A stretch of 64,000 nucleotides of DNA from an uncultured Eubacteriales bacterium. Lineage in GTDB: Bacteria > Bacillota > Clostridia > Oscillospirales > Oscillospiraceae. Position 1 is the first letter of the stretch. Every line of letters begins with the position of its first letter. Both the position numbers and the translations under genes were made by a program. This document shows, piece after piece, positions 17,918 through 25,063 of the stretch. The stretch spans positions 1-64,000 of the forward strand of contig UQQF01000007.1 in NCBI GenBank assembly GCA_900543085.1, in the 5' to 3' direction. Below the pieces are notes generated by a model. It was not told where the DNA came from and did not search any database. It saw only the letters and a list, made by a program, of their open reading frames with translations.

Positions 17918-18775
17918 ATGGAGTTGATACAGGGCAAGGCCTTTGACGTGGAGCGCGCTTTCTATGGCAGGAGCGAGCTGCGCGTGCGCGAGTGCAGGTT
18001 TGACGGCCCGGCCGACGGGGAGAGCGCATTCAAAGAGTGCAGGGACATCGCGGCGGAGCGCTGCTATTTCAACCTGCGCTATCCGTTCTGGCACGACCGC
18101 GGGCTCAGGCTGGACTCCTGCGAGCTGACGGAAAAGTGCCGCGCGGCGCTTTGGTACAGCGAGGACGTAGTGATAACCGGCAGCGCTCTGCACGGCATAA
18201 AGGCGCTGCGCGAGTGCGCGGACGTCACGGTGAGAGACTGCGACATAATCTCGCCCGAGTTCGGCTGGTCGGTCAGGGGCATGACCATGGAAAATTGCAG
18301 CGCGCAGAGCGAGTATTTCATGCTCAGGGCGAGGGATCTGAAGTTCACGAACGTGAAGCTCAAGGGCAAATACTCCTTCCAGTACATCGAAGACTCCGTC
18401 TTCGAGGGCTGCACCTTCGACACCAAGGACGCCTTCTGGCACGCCAGGAACGTCACGGTGCGCAACAGCGTGGTCAAGGGCGAATACCTCGCCTGGTACT
18501 GCGAGAACGTGACGTTCGAAAACTGCACCATAACAGGCACCCAGCCGCTGTGCTATTGCCGCGGACTGCGGTTGGTGAACTGCGAGATGATAGACACCGA
18601 CCTGGCCTTTGAACGCAGCGAGGTGGAGGCCGACATCGTCACGCCCGTGGTGAGCATCAAGAATCCGCTGTCCGGCCGCATAATCGCGCCGGCGGTGGGC
18701 GAGCTCATACGCGACATACCCGAATCGCGCGGCGAGGTCGTCACCGGCCGCGCCGGCGCGCCGGCCTGCGCATGA
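17918..18775 (+). CDS. DUF3737 right-handed beta-helix protein
   Basis: The 285-residue protein consists of repeating short strands (…ECRDIAAERCYFNLRY…, …NVTVRNSVVKGEYLAWYCENVTFENCTI…), the pattern of a right-handed parallel beta-helix, and matches the DUF3737 family. It has no signal peptide. Regularly spaced Cys and aromatic residues suggest stacked ladders. The function is unknown; the family often sits near flavodoxin and cyclophilin-like genes, as here. AAGGAGG precedes the ATG, and the stop overlaps the next gene as ATGA. Confidence 0.85.
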   Translation: MELIQGKAFDVERAFYGRSELRVRECRFDGPADGESAFKECRDIAAERCYFNLRYPFWHDRGLRLDSCELTEKCRAALWYSEDVVITGSALHGIKALRECADVTVRDCDIISPEFGWSVRGMTMENCSAQSEYFMLRARDLKFTNVKLKGKYSFQYIEDSVFEGCTFDTKDAFWHARNVTVRNSVVKGEYLAWYCENVTFENCTITGTQPLCYCRGLRLVNCEMIDTDLAFERSEVEADIVTPVVSIKNPLSGRIIAPAVGELIRDIPESRGEVVTGRAGAPACA

Positions 18776-19251
18776 GGCGCACTGCGGGCATCTGCGCCGC
18801 GCTGTCGGCGCTCGTCCTGCTCTCCGCCTGCGGCTTGGGAGCCTATGCGCCGGAAAGTACGCCGGCGGAGACGGAGAGCACATATGTACAGCCGGAGGAG
18901 AGTGCACAGATGAGAATAAACGTACAGGTCGGCGAAACGGTATTTCATGCGGCGCTGGAGGACAACGCCGCCGCACGCGCGCTGGCGGAGATGCTGCCCC
19001 TCACGCTGGAGCTGGATGACTACGGCGGGTTCGAGAAGGTGGGTACGCTCGGAACCGGCCTTCCCGCGCGGGACAGCCGCATAACGACGGCTCCGGGAGA
19101 TATAGTCCTGTATAACGGCAGCCAGATAGTGATGTTCTACGGCTCCAACACCTGGAGCTATACCCGGCTCGGCCGCATAGAAGACCTGAGCGGATGGGAA
19201 GATGCGCTGGGAGCCGGCGCAGTCACCGTGACGCTCACGATGGAGGACTGA
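18772..19251 (+). CDS. Cyclophilin-like domain lipoprotein
   Basis: The 159-residue protein starts with a lipoprotein signal (MRRTAGICAALSALVLLSAC, lipobox LSAC with Cys20). A short Thr/Glu-rich linker follows, then a cyclophilin-like beta-barrel domain (GETVFHAALEDNAAARALAE… and GDIVLYNGSQIVMFYG). Such domains in Firmicutes are usually called cyclophilin-like and have no proven isomerase activity. It should be lipidated by Lgt (12356-13360) and sit on the outer membrane face. It is coupled to the DUF3737 gene (ATGA overlap) and followed after 3 nt by the flavodoxin fusion. Confidence 0.82.
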   Translation: MRRTAGICAALSALVLLSACGLGAYAPESTPAETESTYVQPEESAQMRINVQVGETVFHAALEDNAAARALAEMLPLTLELDDYGGFEKVGTLGTGLPARDSRITTAPGDIVLYNGSQIVMFYGSNTWSYTRLGRIEDLSGWEDALGAGAVTVTLTMED

Positions 19252-19254
19252 GGC

Positions 19255-20373
19255 TTGAGGATACTTGTTCTAAACGGAAGCCCGAGGGCAAACGGATGCA
19301 CCTCGGCGATGGTCGAGTCTTTCGCCCGGGGCGCGCGGGAGGCCGGACACACGGTGGACGTCGTGCCGGTTGCACGTATGCGCATAGGCGGGTGCCTGGC
19401 CTGCGAGAGCTGCCGGGCGGATTCCTCGCGGCGCTGCGTGCAGGAGGACGATATGCAGAAGGTTTACCCTCTGCTGGACGCGGCGGACATGCTGGTGCTT
19501 GCCTCGCCGGTATATTACCACTCCTTTTCCGGGCAGATGCAGTGCGCAATAAACCGCATCTACGCCCTGGACAGACCCAAAAGGCTGAGCAGAGCGGCGC
19601 TGATTTTGAGCTCCGGCTCGGAGGACGTGTACGCCGGGGCGATATACGAGTACCGCAGCTCCTTCCTGGAGTACCTGGGCTTGGAGGATCTGGGTGTTTT
19701 CACGGCCTCGGAGGCCGCCGGCAATCTGGAGGCGGTGCTGGGCAGGCTGCACGAGTTCGGGAGCGGCCTGGCCGAAACGCGCGCCGGCGAAATGCCGCTG
19801 CCGGAGTTCCTTTCCGCCCTGGACAGCGGCGCTCCGGTGGTGCGCGGCTCGCCGGTGTCCATGAAGATGCACGCCCTGTCCCAGGATGCGCTGAGGATAA
19901 CGGCCGAGCTCAACGGCTCGTACCACACGCCGGCGGAGATACGCGAGATATTCGCGCGCCTGACCGGCAGGGACGTGGATGAACACTTCGGCCTGTTCCC
20001 GCCGTTCTATACCGACTGCGGCAAGAACATAAAGCTGGGCAGGGGCGTGTTCATCAACGCCGGCTGCAAGTTCCAGGACCAGGGCGGAATAGAGATAGGC
20101 GACGGCGCGCTCATCGGACACGGAGTAGTGCTCGCGACGCTGAACCACGGCTTCGACGCGGACAAGCGGCACGATTTGTACCCCAGGCCGATAAAGATAG
20201 GAGCCAACGCCTGGATAGGCTCGAACTCTACCGTGCTGCCCGGCGTGAACATAGGCGAGAACGCGGTCGTGGCCGCCGGCTCGGTCGTCACGCGCGACGT
20301 CCCCGCGAATGCCGTCGTTGCAGGCGTCCCGGCAAAAGTGGTGAAGACCCTCGGCTCCGAGTGCGAAAGCTGA
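19255..20373 (+). CDS. Flavodoxin/FMN reductase fused to a MAT-type O-acetyltransferase
   Basis: This 372-residue protein joins two enzyme types. Residues 1-about 185 are a flavodoxin-like NAD(P)H-dependent FMN reductase: MRILVLNGSPRANGCTSA binds the FMN phosphate and SPVYYHSFSGQMQ contacts the ring; GCLACESC could be redox active. Residues about 205-372 are a left-handed beta-helix acetyltransferase of the maltose/galactoside O-acetyltransferase type (GHGVVLATLNHGF with the catalytic His, then IGANAWIGSNSTVLPGV). The two halves are in one uninterrupted frame. The start is TTG at 19255, which gives the exact flavodoxin N-terminus. It is the last gene of the DUF3737 operon. The acceptor substrate is unknown. 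Confidence 0.85.
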   Translation: MRILVLNGSPRANGCTSAMVESFARGAREAGHTVDVVPVARMRIGGCLACESCRADSSRRCVQEDDMQKVYPLLDAADMLVLASPVYYHSFSGQMQCAINRIYALDRPKRLSRAALILSSGSEDVYAGAIYEYRSSFLEYLGLEDLGVFTASEAAGNLEAVLGRLHEFGSGLAETRAGEMPLPEFLSALDSGAPVVRGSPVSMKMHALSQDALRITAELNGSYHTPAEIREIFARLTGRDVDEHFGLFPPFYTDCGKNIKLGRGVFINAGCKFQDQGGIEIGDGALIGHGVVLATLNHGFDADKRHDLYPRPIKIGANAWIGSNSTVLPGVNIGENAVVAAGSVVTRDVPANAVVAGVPAKVVKTLGSECES

Positions 20374-20383
20374 GCGCCGCGAT

Positions 20384-20430
20384 AAAAAAGCAGCCAGTAT
20401 TATGTAAACCATGATACGGGCTGCTTTTTC
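20384..20430 (+). terminator. Terminator of the DUF3737 operon
   Basis: AAAAAGCAGCC (about 20385-20395) pairs with GGGCTGCTTTTT (20418-20429), with a 22-nt loop and a T-run. It ends the flavodoxin-acetyltransferase transcript. Confidence 0.8.
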
Positions 20431-20590
20431 GCTTTCGTCGGGAGCCTGTGTGCGTCACGGGGCGGGACTTAAGCCGTTTCCTGAGAAAAGGCGCATATAC
20501 AAAATCGCTAAATTTACGGCTTAAAACCGTACGTTTTCAGGCCGGGACTTGTGGAATAGGGAGAAAACGGCACGGAGTTTGTCGAATAAG

Positions 20591-20638
20591 TTGCGGAGGA
20601 GCGTGGGACATGGTATAGTGAATTTGCTGTCACAGCAA
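20591..20638 (+). promoter_or_regulatory. Promoter and leader palindrome of SLH gene copy 1
   Basis: TTGCGG (20591-20596), 17 bp, TATAGT (20614-20619). Just downstream is the 15-bp palindrome TTGCTGTCACAGCAA (20624-20638), then AGGAGGGGATTTT before the ATG. The same promoter spacing and leader are found at copy 2, so the duplicated unit includes its control region. Confidence 0.75.
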
Positions 20639-20659
20639 TACAATACAGGAGGGGATTTT

Positions 20660-22480
20660 ATGAAGAGGTTTGTAGGAATTGTTATGTCGCTGGTGCTTTT
20701 TGCGGCTATTGGCTGTGTGGGAGCGTTGGCGGCGGGGGAGGTTGCGCGGGTGGAGAGCGAGACTGCGCAGGTGGGGGCGAAGGCGCTGTTCAGCTTTGTG
20801 CGTAGTGACGGCGTGGAGGTGTACAGCTACGAGGTGCCAAACGCCACGAAGGTGAAAAACAGCATCACGCTGGAGTATTTTGAGGGCGACATATTGTCCG
20901 TCAGCGCCAGCGTGGGCGAGATGACAGACCTGGTGCTGGACGGCGGCAGGGCGAGCTTTGTGTGGACGTATGCACGGGCGGAAGAAGTCAAATTTGAGAT
21001 AACGGTCAGCGAAACGAGTGCTGCGGAAGCAGTCACGACGCCGCTGGCCGTTTCTTATACCGAGGCACTGAAGCTGCTCGCGCTTGGCGGCGTGCGCGTG
21101 GACGGGGGCGTGGAGGTCACCGGCGTCGAGGTTCAGTGCGAAGCAGATACTGTGGAACTGGTTGAAGGTGTCTCCGGCTTCACGGGCGAGCTGTCCGGGG
21201 AGCTTGGGGACGGCGAGCTGGTTCTTCGGTTCAGTTCCGGCGGCGGAAGCGGGAGCGTGAGCTTGCCGCTTGCGGCTGTGAGCACGGTGAACGCTGACGG
21301 CGGCGTAAGCTTCGGCAGCGGCGGGGCGGTGTGCCTGGTTGAGTTTCGCTCCAGCGGAGAGACAGTGGCTCTGCGCGCGGTTCGGCGCGGGGAGGTGCTG
21401 GGGACACTGCCGGAGGTGGACGGCGGCTGGGTAGACGGGGACGATTTAGTCGACGCCTCAACGGAGATACGCCGCGACACGGTTCTGACGGCGTCCGAGA
21501 ACGCGGTGACCGGCCACGCCGGGAGCGTGGCGAGGGTGTCCAACGCTGACGGCGAACTGCTGGCTCTCATAGAGGAGCGCTGCGGGGAGGTGGACGCGGA
21601 CAGTGTGAAGATACGGCTGGACGGGCTGTATTCCATCGGCAACGAGGGGTACACAGACAACGGCTGGACAGCGAACCGAAGCTGGTACGTTATTGCTAAC
21701 TGCACGAGCAGCGGAGAAACCAGCGAGTACGAGAACACACATATACCGCTTGACGAGCTGAGGGGCATAACGGTCTTCGCCACGGCCTACGGGCGCGAGG
21801 TGTCGTTCAAGCTCACCGTTGACGAGCTGGAGATCAGCGCGGACGGCGAGGATGTGGATATAGTGCTTCCGGCGAAACCCACGGTCGAGCTTCTTCGCGG
21901 CAGCGGAGCGGCGTACATGGAGGGTCGCAGCGAGAGCGAGTTCGCTCCCGAGCAGCAGATTACCCGCGCCGAAGCGGTCATGCTCATCTACCGCTGCCTC
22001 ACCACCGAGAGCCGCGAATCGCTGACCGAGCGCGCGTACTACGCCGACGTCACTCGCGGCGCGTGGTACTATGAACCAGTGAGCATCCTATCTGGCGCCG
22101 AGCTTATAGACGGCGAGGCCGGATACTTCCGCCCGGATGAAGCCATCACCCGCGGCGATTTCATCACGCTTGCGGTCAAGGCCTACGGCGCGGAGGAGTA
22201 TTACGGCGTGGATTACTTCAACGACACGACACATACTCCCCGGCGCGGATACATCAACGCGGCCGCGAGGCTGGGACTCGTCACCGGCTACCCCGACGGC
22301 GGGTTCCATCCATACTCGAGCCTCACCCGCGCCGAGGCTGTGACTATAATAAACGGTCTGCTGCACCGTAACAGTTCGTATGGGCGCACCATCAACGCCA
22401 AAACCTGGCCGGACGTAGTGGAGGGAACATGGTACTTCGAGGACGTCAAGTACGCAACCGCCTACTTTGAGGCGTATTGA
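20660..22480 (+). CDS. SLH-domain surface protein, copy 1
   Basis: The 606-residue secreted protein starts with a signal peptide (MKRFVGIVMSLVLFAAIGCVGALAAG). A beta-rich middle part of about 400 residues that I do not recognise follows. At the C-terminus are three S-layer-homology repeats (ITRAEAVMLIYRCL, ITRGDFITLAVKAYG, LTRAEAVTIINGLLHR), which bind pyruvylated cell-wall polymer. It is therefore a cell-surface or S-layer-associated protein. The ATG is set by AGGAGGGGATTTT. A second, inverted, almost identical gene lies 485 bp away. Codon use and GC match the host. Confidence 0.88.
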   Translation: MKRFVGIVMSLVLFAAIGCVGALAAGEVARVESETAQVGAKALFSFVRSDGVEVYSYEVPNATKVKNSITLEYFEGDILSVSASVGEMTDLVLDGGRASFVWTYARAEEVKFEITVSETSAAEAVTTPLAVSYTEALKLLALGGVRVDGGVEVTGVEVQCEADTVELVEGVSGFTGELSGELGDGELVLRFSSGGGSGSVSLPLAAVSTVNADGGVSFGSGGAVCLVEFRSSGETVALRAVRRGEVLGTLPEVDGGWVDGDDLVDASTEIRRDTVLTASENAVTGHAGSVARVSNADGELLALIEERCGEVDADSVKIRLDGLYSIGNEGYTDNGWTANRSWYVIANCTSSGETSEYENTHIPLDELRGITVFATAYGREVSFKLTVDELEISADGEDVDIVLPAKPTVELLRGSGAAYMEGRSESEFAPEQQITRAEAVMLIYRCLTTESRESLTERAYYADVTRGAWYYEPVSILSGAELIDGEAGYFRPDEAITRGDFITLAVKAYGAEEYYGVDYFNDTTHTPRRGYINAAARLGLVTGYPDGGFHPYSSLTRAEAVTIINGLLHRNSSYGRTINAKTWPDVVEGTWYFEDVKYATAYFEAY

Positions 22481-22540
22481 AAGCAATTCCCATGGGCAGG
22501 AAGCACGCCGGCGGCAGCATAAGGGTCTGAAATAAACGCT

Positions 22541-22571
22541 CAGGCCGGCGAGAAATATTCTCGCCGGCCTG
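22541..22571. repeat. Perfect 14-bp-arm palindrome, copy a
   Basis: CAGGCCGGCGAGAA, loop ATA, TTCTCGCCGGCCTG. The same 31-bp sequence recurs at 22853-22883. There is no T-run, so it is not a normal terminator. It lies 60 bp after the SLH copy 1 stop. Confidence 0.8.
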
Positions 22572-22598
22572 CCAGTTTGTCGAAAAAGCCTCGCAGAG

Positions 22599-22705
22599 TT
22601 TCGCGCCCTATGGGCGCGAAAGGGACTGGGATCATTTTCGGCGGCGGCGTGTACGTCGCCGAAAATACTTCGGGTTCCCAATGAGTGCGAATCGCACTCA
22701 TTGGG
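22599..22705. repeat. Three consecutive palindromes in the SLH spacer
   Basis: Three strong hairpins lie close together: TTTCGCGCCC/GGGCGCGAAA (22599-22621, 3-nt loop); ATTTTCGGCG/CGCCGAAAAT (22634-22666); and CCCAATGAGTGCGA/TCGCACTCATTGGG (22677-22705, 1-nt centre). None is followed by a T-run. The remainder of the 22481-22964 spacer has no gene that I can support. Confidence 0.75.
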
Positions 22706-22852
22706 AGAGGGGGAGCAGCGAAACGATTGAGCTCTCGGCTTTAGCCGGGGTAGTGCGCAAACACCATTTTAGGAGTTCTCCAGCCTTGTGTCACTTCTTT
22801 TTTGTTGCACTTGTATCGTAAACCTAAGTCGAGACCCTTTTTGACAGCCTCT

Positions 22853-22883
22853 CAGGCCGGCGAGAAATATTCTCGCCGGCCTG
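22853..22883. repeat. Perfect 14-bp-arm palindrome, copy b
   Basis: Identical to the 31-bp palindrome at 22541-22571, and therefore both a direct and an inverted repeat of it. It is located 81 bp beyond the stop of SLH copy 2, roughly mirror-symmetric with copy a. Confidence 0.8.
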
Positions 22884-22964
22884 CTTTGTCATGCCGTTTT
22901 TGGCGTGGCTGCGGAAAACTGCGTTTTTGGGGGTGACACAGTTTCCAGGTTTGCGGTATACAGT

Positions 22965-24782
22965 TCAATACGCCTCAAAGTAGGCGGTTGCGTACTTGAC
23001 GTCCTCGAAGTACCAAGCTTCCTCTGCGACGTCCGGCCAGGTTTTGGCGTTGATGGTGCGCCCATACGAACTGTTACGGTGTAGCAGACCGTTTATGATC
23101 GTCACCGCCTCGGCGCGAGTCAGACCGGAGTATGGATGGAACCCTCCGTCGGGGTAGCCGGTGACGAGTCCCAGCCTCGCGGCCGCGTTGATGTATCCGC
23201 GCCGGGGAGTATGTGTCGTGTCGTTGAAGTAATCCACGCCGTAATACTCCTCCGCGCCGTAGGCCTTTACCGCAAGCGTGATGAAATCGCCGCGGGTGAT
23301 GGCTTCGTCCGGGCGGAAGTATCCGGCATCGCCGTCTATCAACTCCGCTCCGGCCAGCGCGCCCACCGGCTCGTAGTACCACGCGCCGCGAGTGACGTCG
23401 GCGTAGTACGCGCGTTCGGTCAGCGATTCTCGGCTCTCGGGGGTGAGGCAGCGGTAGATGAGCATGACGGCTTCTGCCCGGGTAATCTGCTGCTCGGGAG
23501 CAAACTCGCTCTCGCTGCGACCCTCCATGTACGCCGCTCCGCTGCCGCGAAGGAGTTCTATCTCTGGATGCGATACAAGCGCTATATCCATGTCGTCGCC
23601 GTCCGCGCTGATCTCCAGCTCGTCAACGGTGAGCTTGAACGACACCTCGCGCCCGTAGGCCGTGGCGAAGACCGTTATGCCCCTCAGCTCGTCAAGCGGT
23701 ATATGTGTGTTCTCGTACTCGCTGGTTTCTCCGCTGCTCGTGCAGTTAGCAATAACGTACCAGCTTCGGTTCGCTGTCCAGCCGTTGTCTGTGTACCCCT
23801 CGTTGCCGATGGAATACAACCCGTCCAGCCGTATCTTCACACTGTCAACGTCCACCTCCCCGCAGCGCTCCTCGATGAGCGCCAGCAGTTCGCCGTCAGC
23901 GTTGGACACCCTTGCCACGCTCCCGGCGTGGCCGGTCACCGCAGTCTCGGACACCGTCAGAACCGTGTCGCGGCGTATCTCCGTTGAGGCGTCCACCGTG
24001 GCATCACCGTCGACCCATACGCCGTCCACCTCCGGCAGCGTCCCCAACGCCTCCCCGCGCCGAACCGCGCGCAGAGCCACCGTCTCTCCGCCGGAGCGAA
24101 ACTCCACCAGGCACACCGCCCCGCCGCTGCCGAAGCTTACGCCGCCGGACGTTTCCGTGCTCACAGCCGCAAGCGGCAGGCTCACGCTCCCACTTCCGCC
24201 TACGGAGACAAAGTGCAACACCAGCTCTCCGTTCCCAAGCTCCCCGGACAGCTCGCCCGTGAAGCCGGAGGCGCCTTCAACCAGTTCCACAGTATCTGCT
24301 TCGCACTGAACCTCGACGCCGGTGACCTCCACGCCCCCGTCCACGCGCACGCCGCCAAGCGCGAGCAGCTTCAGTGCCTCGGTATAAGAAACGGCCAGCG
24401 GCGTCGTGACTGCTTCCGCAGCACTCGTTTCGCTGACCGTTATCTCAAATTTGACTTCTTCCGCCCGTGCATACGTCCACACAAAGCTCGCCCTGCCGCC
24501 GTCCAGCACCAGGTCTGTCATCTCGCCCACGCTGGCGCTGACGGACAATATGTCGCCCTCAAAATACTCCAGCGTGATGCTGTTTTTCACCTTCGTGGCG
24601 TTTGGCACCTCGTAGCTGTACACCTCCACGCCGTCACTACGCACAAAGCTGAACAGCGCCTTCGCCCCCACCGGCGCAGTCTCGCTCTCCACCCGCGCGA
24701 CCTCCCCCGCCGCAAGCGCTCCAACACAGCCAATAGCCGCAAAAAGCACCATCGACATAACAATTCCCACAAACTTCTTCAT
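22965..24782 (-). CDS. SLH-domain surface protein, copy 2 (inverted)
   Basis: This 605-residue paralogue of the copy at 20660 has the same signal peptide (MKKFVGIVMSMVLFAAIGC), the same middle region and three C-terminal SLH repeats, encoded on the opposite strand. It is one residue shorter. The start at 24782 follows AGGAGGGGATTTT, as in copy 1. Sequence differences are concentrated around residues 170-210 and near DGDDMDIALVSHPEIEL. As an SLH protein it should attach to the cell wall surface. Expression of both copies is expected because each has its own promoter. Confidence 0.88.
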   Translation of the reverse strand: MKKFVGIVMSMVLFAAIGCVGALAAGEVARVESETAPVGAKALFSFVRSDGVEVYSYEVPNATKVKNSITLEYFEGDILSVSASVGEMTDLVLDGGRASFVWTYARAEEVKFEITVSETSAAEAVTTPLAVSYTEALKLLALGGVRVDGGVEVTGVEVQCEADTVELVEGASGFTGELSGELGNGELVLHFVSVGGSGSVSLPLAAVSTETSGGVSFGSGGAVCLVEFRSGGETVALRAVRRGEALGTLPEVDGVWVDGDATVDASTEIRRDTVLTVSETAVTGHAGSVARVSNADGELLALIEERCGEVDVDSVKIRLDGLYSIGNEGYTDNGWTANRSWYVIANCTSSGETSEYENTHIPLDELRGITVFATAYGREVSFKLTVDELEISADGDDMDIALVSHPEIELLRGSGAAYMEGRSESEFAPEQQITRAEAVMLIYRCLTPESRESLTERAYYADVTRGAWYYEPVGALAGAELIDGDAGYFRPDEAITRGDFITLAVKAYGAEEYYGVDYFNDTTHTPRRGYINAAARLGLVTGYPDGGFHPYSGLTRAEAVTIINGLLHRNSSYGRTINAKTWPDVAEEAWYFEDVKYATAYFEAY

Positions 24783-24803
24783 AAAATCCCCTCCTGTATT
24801 GTA

Positions 24804-24851
24804 TTGCTGTGACAGCACAACCAATATATCACGGCCTGTACTCACCCGCAA
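24804..24851 (-). promoter_or_regulatory. Promoter and leader palindrome of SLH gene copy 2
   Basis: On the minus strand TTGCGG (24851-24846), 17 bp, TATATT (24828-24823), followed by GTGCTGTCACAGCAA. The elements are at the same positions as in copy 1, with a different -10 (TATATT instead of TATAGT), so promoter strength may differ. Confidence 0.72.
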
Positions 24852-24980
24852 CTTGTCCGACACGATTCGCCCGGTTTTCTCCCTATTCCACAAATTCAGC
24901 CCACGGATTTCGCCGTTTTCACCTTTGATTTTGGCCGCTTTGCACAGGGCGCGAAAGGTTAGGCGCGGCTGCTCGAACCG

Positions 24981-25021
24981 GCAAAACAAGCTCCCCCTCG
25001 AGCTGGGACTCGAGGGGGAGC
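24981..25021 (-). terminator. Terminator of the SUV3-like helicase gene
   Basis: GCTCCCCCTCGAG (24990-25002) and CTCGAGGGGGAGC (25009-25021) form a perfect 13-bp stem. On the minus strand it is followed by TTGTTTTGCC, giving a U-rich tail. Confidence 0.8.
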
Positions 25022-25063
25022 CTGAATATCGTCGCCTAAAGGCTGCGCCGATTAAGCCGAGGG

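Larger units (their letters stand above)
20591..22480 (+). repeat. Inverted duplication, arm 1 (SLH gene copy 1)
   Basis: About 1.9 kb including promoter, leader and full gene, repeated in the opposite orientation at 22965-24851. Protein identity is very high (long stretches identical). Differences cluster in two or three short patches, such as VLPAKPTVELL versus ALVSHPEIELL, a pattern expected when gene conversion homogenises most of the arms. Confidence 0.88.
22965..24851 (-). repeat. Inverted duplication, arm 2 (SLH gene copy 2)
   Basis: Counterpart of the arm at 20591-22480. Homology continues upstream of the promoter into the GTGGAATAGGGAGAAAAC word shared by both copies (20550s; about 24886-24903 on the minus strand). 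Confidence 0.86.

Noticed and set aside
20660-24782. Assembly artefact creating the inverted SLH pair
   Set aside because: The copies differ at many bases, in length by one codon and in their -10 sequences, so they are real paralogues, although read-level confirmation is not possible here.
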